Assembly: GCA_015487895.1 (NCBI GenBank)
Contig: WFOW01000175.1
Location: forward strand, 1 to 10,251
DNA from: Gammaproteobacteria bacterium
Lineage (GTDB): Bacteria; Pseudomonadota; Gammaproteobacteria; S144-34
DNA: 10,251 nucleotides
Direction of reading: 5' to 3'
In this document: one piece after another, positions 1 to 10,251 of the stretch
Position numbering within the stretch: the first letter of the stretch is position 1
Layout of the letters: the number at the start of each line of letters is the position of its first letter
Program-made: the position numbers and the translations under genes
Notes under the pieces: model-generated
Seen by the model: the letters and a program-made list of their open reading frames with translations, nothing else
Databases searched by the model: none
Told to the model about the DNA's origin: nothing

Positions 1-1114
1 CGGCGAGCAGGGCGTAGCCGCGCGCCTCGATGCGGGCGATGCCCTCGAGCATCCCGTGCAGGAAGCGCGCGTCGTCGTCCGGGCGGGGTTCCAGGCGCGG
101 CTGCAGGTTGGGGTCGGCGACGGGAAAGCGCTCGCCCGGGGCGGAGAGCGGATAGTAGTCGAGGCCGCTGGGCCGCTCGGGGTCGATGCGGGCCGTGAGC
201 GCCTCGAGCGTCTCGGGGTCGAAGAGGCGCGCCAGCACCGCGCCGCCCGCGTTGGAGGCCCCGCCCGCGAGCCACAGCCCGCCCACGCGATGGCTGTAGA
301 CCCCGTGCGGCGGCGAGGAGACCGGGCGCGGCGAGAGGAGCTTGAGGGCGAGCGTGCTGCCGAGGCTGGTCACGGCGTCGCCCGGCCGCGCGGCCGGGGT
401 GGCGAGGAAGCCCGCGACGCCGTCGGTGGTGCCCGCGTGGACCACGGCTTCCGGCGGCAGGCCGAGCGCCGCGGCGGCTTCCGCATCGAGCCGGCCGAGC
501 GGCGCGCCGGGCGGGACCACGCGCGGGAGCAGCCGGCGCGGGACGCCCAGCGCGTCGAGCCACGCCGGCCATTCGCGCCGCACCGGGTCCCAGCCGAGCT
601 TGAGGGCGTTGTTCCCGTCGGCCACCCCCCAGCGGCCCGTGAGGCGGCCCGCGATCCAGTCCGCCGGGTGCAGGGCGTGGGCCGTCCCGGGCGGAAGGCC
701 CGCGGCGATCCGCGCAAGCAGCTTGGCGAGGCTGGAGCCCGCCCCGTGGGCGCCGGAGCCCGGCGGCGCGACGCGGGCGATGCGCCGCGCCGCTTCGGCG
801 CCGCGGCGGTCGTCGTAGAGCCAGGCGGGGCCGAGGGGCGTGCCCGCGCGGTCGGCGAGCAGCAGGGTGCCCGAGGTGCCGTCCACGGCGATGCGGGCGA
901 CGGCGCGCCGCACGCCTTCCGGCAAGGCACGCACGGCCCCCGCGAGGGCTTCCCACCAGTCCTCGGGCGCCTGCTCACTCGCCGCGCCCTCGCGGCGCGG
1001 CGGCGGCAGCGCGCGCTCCGCCTGCGCGGCCACGGCGTCGGGCCGCGGGTCCCAGGCCAGGACGCGGCAGCCGGAGGTGCCGAGGTCGATGCCGAGGGCG
1101 AGGCCGCCGCTCAC
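1..1114 (-). CDS. FGGY-family carbohydrate kinase, D-ribulokinase/xylulokinase-like (3' end cut by window edge)
   Basis: The enzyme would phosphorylate a sugar with ATP in the cytoplasm. The reading frame starts with GTG at 1114-1112 and stays open to base 1, giving 371 codons; relatives of about 420-430 aa imply that roughly 50 residues are missing. Residues 7-15 read LGIDLGTSG, the N-terminal phosphate-binding motif with its conserved Asp (D10). VDGTSGT is at 77-83. [13 protein letters not shown] places the family's catalytic Asp at D231. GSTLALKLL and [10 protein letters not shown] follow in the C-terminal domain. The compact size and GTTDG motif resemble the SePSK/plant XK1-type kinases that act on D-ribulose, so D-ribulose is my best guess; D-xylulose or another ketose is possible. 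The start is fixed by the GTGA overlap with the queF stop codon, which implies translational coupling. Family assignment is firm; the substrate is inference. Confidence 0.9.
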   Translation of the reverse strand, partial: MSGGLALGIDLGTSGCRVLAWDPRPDAVAAQAERALPPPRREGAASEQAPEDWWEALAGAVRALPEGVRRAVARIAVDGTSGTLLLADRAGTPLGPAWLYDDRRGAEAARRIARVAPPGSGAHGAGSSLAKLLARIAAGLPPGTAHALHPADWIAGRLTGRWGVADGNNALKLGWDPVRREWPAWLDALGVPRRLLPRVVPPGAPLGRLDAEAAAALGLPPEAVVHAGTTDGVAGFLATPAARPGDAVTSLGSTLALKLLSPRPVSSPPHGVYSHRVGGLWLAGGASNAGGAVLARLFDPETLEALTARIDPERPSGLDYYPLSAPGERFPVADPNLQPRLEPRPDDDARFLHGMLEGIARIEARGYALLA

Positions 1115-1500
1115 GGCAGCCGCACGACCTCGGGCGGCTCCCAGCCGGGTGCGCGGTGCTCGGCGACGACCGTGGTGTAGATGCCGCCGCGCACGTTGAA
1201 CTCGGCGGTCAGGCGCATGAAGCGCGGCGCGCAGGCGCGCACCAGGTCGTCGAGGATGCGGTTGGTGACGTCCTCGTGGAAGTGCCCCTCCTCGCGGTAG
1301 GACCAGACGTAGAGCTTGAGCGACTTGAGCTCGACGCAGCGCCGGTCCGGCACGTACTCGAGGTGGAGGGTGGCGAAGTCGGGCTGGCCCGTGCGCGGGC
1401 ACAGGCAGGTGAACTCCGGGATCCGGATGCGGATCGTGTAGTCGCGCTCCGGATGGGGGTTGTCGAAGGTCTCGAGCTGCTTGCTGGGCCGGGTCGGCAT
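1111..1500 (-). CDS. queF: NADPH-dependent 7-cyano-7-deazaguanine (preQ0) reductase QueF, short type I form
   Basis: QueF reduces the nitrile of preQ0 to the amine of preQ1 with two NADPH, a cytoplasmic step in making queuosine for the tRNA wobble position. The protein has 129 aa, the size of the single-domain (type I, Bacillus-like) enzymes rather than the two-domain E. coli form. [14 protein letters not shown] holds the thioimide-forming Cys (C34) and the acid/base Asp seven residues later (D41). The NADPH-binding QueF motif follows as [16 protein letters not shown], then [14 protein letters not shown] with its conserved His and Glu. The frame is open further upstream, but the ATG at 1500-1498 is chosen because it has a GGAG Shine-Dalgarno 7 bases away and conservation begins there. 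It is the first gene of a two-gene unit with the sugar kinase and is divergent from smc. Very secure. Confidence 0.97.
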   Translation of the reverse strand: MPTRPSKQLETFDNPHPERDYTIRIRIPEFTCLCPRTGQPDFATLHLEYVPDRRCVELKSLKLYVWSYREEGHFHEDVTNRILDDLVRACAPRFMRLTAEFNVRGGIYTTVVAEHRAPGWEPPEVVRLP

Positions 1501-1507
1501 CGGGAGG

Positions 1508-1511
1508 CTCC
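1508..1511 (-). promoter_or_regulatory. Shine-Dalgarno of queF
   Basis: On the minus strand GGAG lies 7 bases before the ATG at 1500. It decides the start, because the same frame is open to 1578 and contains an upstream ATG with no conserved sequence behind it. Confidence 0.7.
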
Positions 1512-1543
1512 GCCGCCGCGCGGGGCACAGGGCGGCAGGATGT

Positions 1544-1572
1544 AGGATAGCCGTCCGGGAGGCGTCGGGGAA
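1544..1572 (-). promoter_or_regulatory. Weak sigma70-like promoter candidate for queF
   Basis: On the minus strand, TTCCCC (1572-1567) and TATCCT (1549-1544) are separated by 17 bases. The -10 matches the consensus at 4 of 6 positions and the -35 at 3 of 6. It lies about 44 bases upstream of the queF ATG, a normal distance. The -35 match is poor, so this is only a candidate. Confidence 0.3.
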
Positions 1573-1594
1573 CCGCAAGATCTAGTGGCCTGCG

Positions 1595-1616
1595 CATATT
1601 AGGAGCGCCTCATATG
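1595..1616. promoter_or_regulatory. 22-bp AT-rich imperfect palindrome, operator candidate
   Basis: The outer arms CATAT (1595-1599) and ATATG (1612-1616) are exact reverse complements. The inner arms AGG (1601-1603) and CCT (1608-1610) are too, and the central GC (1605-1606) is symmetric. Only the T/C pair (1600/1611) and the A/G pair (1604/1607) break the symmetry, so 9 of 11 position pairs match. It sits 95 bases from the queF ATG and 60 from the smc ATG, in the only AT-rich patch of the intergenic region. A dimeric regulator would fit such a site; which regulator is unknown. Confidence 0.45.
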
Positions 1617-1638
1617 GTGTCCGCCCGTCGGCGCGGCC

Positions 1639-1667
1639 TTGTGCCGGCGGAGAGCGGGCGCTATCTT
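1639..1667 (+). promoter_or_regulatory. Promoter candidate for smc, close to the start codon
   Basis: TTGTGC (1639-1644) and TATCTT (1662-1667) have the ideal 17-base spacing. The -10 matches TATAAT at 4 of 6 positions and the -35 shares TTG. Transcription would begin around 1673-1676, at or just before the smc ATG (1676), giving little or no leader. There is no Shine-Dalgarno within 5-12 bases of this ATG, which agrees with a leaderless start but does not prove it. Confidence 0.4.
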
Positions 1668-1675
1668 TCGCGACC

Positions 1676-7922
<6,247 letters not shown>

Positions 7923-7946
7923 GGGGCCGCCGCGCGGGCGTCCGGA

Positions 7947-8900
7947 TCACTTCCCGTCGGCGGCCTGCGGCTGCGGCGCGGCGCCGGCCTGCGGGGCGGG
8001 CGCCGAGGCTGCCGCCTGCCGGCGCTCGATCTTCGCCTCCTGCACCAGCCGCTCCAGGTACTGCTGCACGCGGCGGCGCTGCAGGACCTCGCGCAGACGG
8101 TCCCTGACCTGCTCGAACTCCGGCGCGGGCAGCTCGCGCACGTCCTCGAGCTGCACCACGTGCCAGCCGAAGCGCGTCTGCACGGGCGTCTTGGTGTAGG
8201 CGCCCTTCTCGAGGGCGGCCACGGCGTCGGCGAAGGGCTTGACCATCTGCGAGGGGCTGAACCAGCCGAGCTCGCCGCCCTGCTTGCCGGAGGGCCCGAT
8301 GGAGTGCTTGCGGGCGAGCTCGGCGAAGTCGGCGCCCTTGTCGAGCCGGGCGATGAGCTCGCGCGCGGTCTTCTCGTCCTTGACCAGGATGTGGCGCGCC
8401 TTGTACTCCTTGCGCGGCTGCTTGGCGACCAGCTCGTCGTAGAGCTTGCGCAGCTCCTTGTCCGTGACCGGCTGGCGCCCGATCTCCTCGCGCAGCATGG
8501 TCATGGCGAGCACGTTGCGCCGCTGCAGCTCCAGCCGGCGGCGCACGTCGGGCCGCTGCGCGAGCCCCGACCTCTCGGCCTGCTGCACCAGCAGCTCCTG
8601 GGCGATGAGCTCGTCGAGGAGGCGCTTCTCGGGCAGCGGGCCGCCCGTGGGCGAGCGGCGCTCCATGCCGTAGGCCTCGAGCATGGCGCGCGTGATGGGC
8701 CGGCCGTTGACGACGGCGAGCACCTCGCCTTCGTCCTTCGCGTCCTTCGCGGCGCCCTCGGCCGCGGCGGACGCGGCCGGCGAGGGCGCGGCCGGGGCCT
8801 GTCCCTGCGGCGGTTGCGTTTGCGTGCCGGCGCGCTCGCAGGCGGCGAGGCCGAGGGCGGCGGCCATCAGGAGCAGGGGGAGCGTGGGCTTGTGGGGCAT
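7947..8900 (-). CDS. Lipoprotein parvulin-type peptidyl-prolyl cis-trans isomerase (SurA/PrsA-like periplasmic foldase)
   Basis: The predicted role is to assist folding of exported proteins by isomerising X-Pro bonds, at the periplasmic face of a membrane. The 317-aa protein starts with a lipoprotein signal peptide: MPHK, a Leu/Ala-rich core and the lipobox LAAC (C21). Residue +2 is Glu, not Asp, so by the Lol rule the outer membrane is likelier than the inner. An Ala/Pro/Gln-rich tether spans about 24-52. A SurA/PpiC-like N-terminal helical region follows (EVLAVVNGRPITRAML to about 150), then the parvulin domain (about 166-256) with ARHILVK (H170), GADFAELARKHS, GGELGWFSP and FGWHVVQLEDV (H247). 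The tail (about 295-317) is again Ala/Pro/Gln-rich. A strong Shine-Dalgarno precedes the ATG. It is downstream of bolA and converges on ligA. Family is secure; the specific client proteins are unknown. Confidence 0.93.
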   Translation of the reverse strand: MPHKPTLPLLLMAAALGLAACERAGTQTQPPQGQAPAAPSPAASAAAEGAAKDAKDEGEVLAVVNGRPITRAMLEAYGMERRSPTGGPLPEKRLLDELIAQELLVQQAERSGLAQRPDVRRRLELQRRNVLAMTMLREEIGRQPVTDKELRKLYDELVAKQPRKEYKARHILVKDEKTARELIARLDKGADFAELARKHSIGPSGKQGGELGWFSPSQMVKPFADAVAALEKGAYTKTPVQTRFGWHVVQLEDVRELPAPEFEQVRDRLREVLQRRRVQQYLERLVQEAKIERRQAAASAPAPQAGAAPQPQAADGK

Positions 8901-8902
8901 GG

Positions 8903-8911
8903 CCTTCCTCT
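8903..8911 (-). promoter_or_regulatory. Strong Shine-Dalgarno of the prolyl isomerase gene
   Basis: AGAGGAAGG on the minus strand lies immediately before the ATG, with the AGAGGA core 5 bases from it. It is the strongest ribosome-binding sequence I see in the window and suggests this gene is translated independently of bolA, unlike the overlapping genes before it. Confidence 0.8.
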
Positions 8912-8921
8912 GTCGGTCGGG

Positions 8922-8955
8922 GCGGGCCGCGGCCCGCGGATGGTGGGGCCCGCGG
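8922..8955. repeat. 16-bp perfect palindrome and direct repeats in the bolA-PPIase gap
   Basis: GCGGGCCGCGGCCCGC (8922-8937) is a perfect 16-bp palindrome. The 9-mer GGCCCGCGG occurs at 8931-8939 and again at 8947-8955. They fill most of the 56-base gap between the bolA stop and the isomerase start. In RNA this could fold as a hairpin and attenuate or separate the two genes; there is no T-run after it, so an intrinsic terminator is not supported. Confidence 0.7.
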
Positions 8956-8956
8956 C

Positions 8957-9244
8957 TCAGGCCTCGCCGGGGGCGAGGGCCTTGATGCTGAGGGCGTGGA
9001 TCTCCTTCTGCATGGCCTCGCCGAGGGCGTCGTAGACCATGCGGTGGCGCTCGATGAGGCGCTTGCCCTCGAACAGCGGCGAGACGATGGTGACGATGTA
9101 GTGGCCGCCGCCGGCGCGCGCGCCCTCGTGGCCGGCATGGCGGGCGGTCTCGTCGACGATCTCCAGGCGCTCGGGCCGCAGCGCCTGCGTCAGGCGCTCG
9201 CGGATCATCCCCACGCGCGGATCCTCGGTGGCGGTCTGGCTCAT
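8957..9244 (-). CDS. bolA: BolA family protein
   Basis: BolA proteins are small and cytoplasmic, with a class II KH-like fold. They partner monothiol glutaredoxins in iron-sulfur cluster handling and, in E. coli, affect cell shape and stationary-phase physiology as DNA-binding regulators. The 95-aa product shows [43 protein letters not shown] and the C-terminal [10 protein letters not shown]. The invariant His in RHRMVY is H67, and H36 and H39 lie in the variable loop that can help bind clusters. The pattern resembles BolA proper more than IbaG. The ATG at 9244 overlaps the yciI stop (ATGA). Family members often begin near MIRERL, here residue 13, so a start at 9208 is an alternative; the overlap favours the longer form. 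Confidence 0.93.
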   Translation of the reverse strand: MSQTATEDPRVGMIRERLTQALRPERLEIVDETARHAGHEGARAGGGHYIVTIVSPLFEGKRLIERHRMVYDALGEAMQKEIHALSIKALAPGEA

Positions 9245-9543
9245 TTCGGGAACACCCTCCTGAACGGTCGGACCTCGACCTCGGCGTAGACGCCGGCCTC
9301 GCGGTAGGGGTCGGCCTGCGCCCAGGCCTCGGCCTCCTCGAGGGAGGCGAACTCGGCGACGATCAGGCTCCCGGTCCAGCCGGCGGGCCCCGGGTCCTCG
9401 GCGTCCACCGCCGGGAACGGGCCGGCGAGCAGCAGCCGGCCCTCCTCCTGCAGGGCCTCGAGGCGGGCCAGATGGGCGGCGCGCGCCTGCCTGCGGCGCT
9501 CGAGGCTGCCCGGGGCGTCGCGGCCGATGATGGCGTACCACAT
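9241..9543 (-). CDS. yciI: YciI family protein
   Basis: YciI proteins are small ferredoxin-like-fold proteins of uncertain function; a catalytic role has been suggested from conserved His and Asp residues. The 100-aa product aligns along its whole length with my recollection of E. coli Yci[61 protein letters not shown], and [18 protein letters not shown]. The conserved His of AHLARL (H24) and the Asp of PAVDAEDPG are present. Its ATG shares one base with the yciB stop (TGATG), and its stop overlaps the bolA start, so it sits inside a translationally coupled chain. Identity is secure; function is open. Confidence 0.95.
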   Translation of the reverse strand: MWYAIIGRDAPGSLERRRQARAAHLARLEALQEEGRLLLAGPFPAVDAEDPGPAGWTGSLIVAEFASLEEAEAWAQADPYREAGVYAEVEVRPFRRVFPK

Positions 9544-10088
9544 CAGGCGCCGTCCTCACCGCGCGGCTCGAGGTGCCGCGCGAGCCACAGCCCCTGGCCC
9601 ACCACGAACAGCAGGGTCAGGCCGACGATGCCGAAGAGCTTGAAATCCACCCACACGTCGGTGGGGAAGCGGTAGGCGACGTACAGGTTGAGCGCGCCGA
9701 CGAAGCCGAAGAACAGCGCCCAGCCGAGGTTGAGACGCCGCCACACCTCGGAGGGCAGGGCGATCTCGCGGCCCATGACGCGCTCGACCAGCGTGCGTCC
9801 CCCGAAGAGCTGGCTGCCGAGGAAGGCGAGCGCGAAGAGCCAGTTGAGCACCGTCGGCTTCCACTTGATGTAGAGCTCGTCGTGGAGGAGCAGCGTCGCG
9901 CCGCCGAAGACGACGATGAGGCCGAGCGTGACCAGGTGCATGGCCTCCACCCGGCGGTGGCGCAGCCAGTGCAGCCCCACCTGCAGCCCCGTCGCGGCGA
10001 TGGCCGCGCCCGTGGCGACGTAGATCCCGGCCAGCTTGTAGGCGGCGAAGAAGACCAGGACCGGAAAGAAGTCGTAGAGCAGCCTCAT
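9543..10088 (-). CDS. yciB: Inner membrane septation protein YciB (IspZ/septation protein A family)
   Basis: YciB is a polytopic inner-membrane protein linked to septum formation and cell-envelope integrity in proteobacteria, with reported contacts to elongation and division proteins. The 181-aa product matches the family in length and in its opening [18 protein letters not shown]. About five hydrophobic segments follow, including [71 protein letters not shown] and [17 protein letters not shown]. The typical FIKWKPT-like patch appears as YIKWKPT and is followed by WRRLNLGWA and [10 protein letters not shown]. An AGGA sequence lies 10 bases before the ATG. It is the first complete gene of the yciB-yciI-bolA chain, and shares the division theme with zipA on the other strand. 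Confidence 0.97.
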   Translation of the reverse strand: MRLLYDFFPVLVFFAAYKLAGIYVATGAAIAATGLQVGLHWLRHRRVEAMHLVTLGLIVVFGGATLLLHDELYIKWKPTVLNWLFALAFLGSQLFGGRTLVERVMGREIALPSEVWRRLNLGWALFFGFVGALNLYVAYRFPTDVWVDFKLFGIVGLTLLFVVGQGLWLARHLEPRGEDGA

Positions 10089-10142
10089 GGGACGGAAATC
10101 CTACGGCATGGGGCCCGCGCGCGCCATCGCCCCGGGGCGCCC
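10089..10142. other. Short gap upstream of yciB
   Basis: This 54-base gap holds the 12-bp palindrome CGCCCCGGGGCG (10128-10139), 3 bases beyond the stop of the upstream gene, and a TAGGAT hexamer that overlaps the yciB Shine-Dalgarno. I see no convincing -35 element and no T-tract, so neither a promoter nor a terminator is supported. Read-through from the upstream gene is plausible. Confidence 0.5.
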
Positions 10143-10251
10143 TCAGTGCAGGCCGCCGCCCCCGTGGCGGGCGTGCCAGCGCGCCATGACCGCACGGACG
10201 TGCGGGGGATAGCCGAGGCGGTCCATCTCGCGCATGCCCTCGGCGAAGAAG
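10143..10251 (-). CDS. C-terminal end of an unidentified protein (5' part outside the window)
   Basis: The last 35 codons of a minus-strand frame end with TGA at 10145-10143. They read FFAEGMREMDRLGYPPHV, then RAVMARWHARHG and a Gly-rich, His-ending tail (GGGLH). The third-position GC bias fits a real gene and the frame runs straight off the edge. The strand and 54-base spacing put it upstream of yciB, possibly in the same transcript. I do not recognise the family from this fragment. Confidence 0.6.
   Translation of the reverse strand, partial: FFAEGMREMDRLGYPPHVRAVMARWHARHGGGGLH

Larger units (their letters stand above)
1501..1675. promoter_or_regulatory. Divergent queF/smc intergenic region
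   Basis: These 175 bases separate the two divergent start codons and must carry the promoters of both units unless smc is transcribed from elsewhere. The stretch 1591-1620 is markedly richer in A and T than everything around it and holds a 22-bp imperfect palindrome. No small gene, tRNA or transcription terminator is visible. I looked for a preQ1 riboswitch in the queF leader and saw no recognisable aptamer. Confidence 0.8.

Noticed and set aside
56..1199. Plus-strand open frames opposite the sugar kinase and the end of queF
   Set aside because: Their products are low-complexity Arg/Ala/Gly sequence. The minus strand encodes clear FGGY kinase and QueF motifs, with the kinase using a GTG start.
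1501..1594. preQ1 riboswitch in the queF leader
   Set aside because: Queuosine genes are sometimes controlled this way, but I see no plausible aptamer stem-loop with an A-rich tail overlapping the ribosome-binding site.
10128..10139. Terminator hairpin CGCCCCGGGGCG after the upstream gene
   Set aside because: The palindrome is only 12 bp with no spacer, so the stem would be 4 bp, and no T-run follows. Such palindromes arise by chance at this GC content.

Overview
The window is about 10.2 kb of very GC-rich bacterial chromosome (clearly above 70% GC by eye). It is densely packed with housekeeping genes. A proteobacterial SMC (not MukB) followed directly by zipA and ligA, plus a yciB-yciI-bolA-PPIase block, points to a gammaproteobacterium. 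A Chromatiales/Ectothiorhodospiraceae-like or Xanthomonadales-like relative fits best, but this is inferred from gene content and order, not from a search. There is no IS element, prophage gene, CRISPR array, tRNA or rRNA.

Layout. (1) Minus strand, 1-1500: queF (preQ0 reductase, queuosine pathway) runs into a FGGY sugar kinase, related to the D-ribulokinase/xylulokinase group, with a 4-base stop/start overlap. The kinase is cut by the left edge and begins with GTG. (2) 1501-1675: a divergent intergenic region, the most regulatory-looking stretch here. It holds a 22-bp AT-rich imperfect palindrome, a weak queF promoter candidate, and a smc promoter candidate placed so close to the ATG that the smc mRNA could be leaderless. 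(3) Plus strand, 1676-7922: smc, zipA and ligA in one tight cluster (8-base gap, then ATGA overlap), joining chromosome condensation, divisome anchoring and NAD-dependent ligation. (4) Minus strand, 7947-10088: yciB, yciI and bolA are chained by overlapping stop/start codons. After a 56-base gap rich in palindromes comes a lipoprotein parvulin-type prolyl isomerase. This block converges on ligA with a 24-base gap. (5) 10143-10251: the last 35 codons of an unidentified minus-strand gene upstream of yciB.

No wholly new system is evident; the genes are recognisable and intact. Points worth a second look are the palindrome and possible leaderless start in the queF/smc intergenic region, the reciprocal Leu/Phe exchange in two LigA active-site motifs (KFDG and KLPA where KLDG and KFPA are usual), the shortened ZipA linker, the divergent SMC hinge glycine region, and the queF-kinase coupling.

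Note on form: the answer as first written gave no confidence values; those in features were filled in on rewriting, following the wording of each evidence entry.
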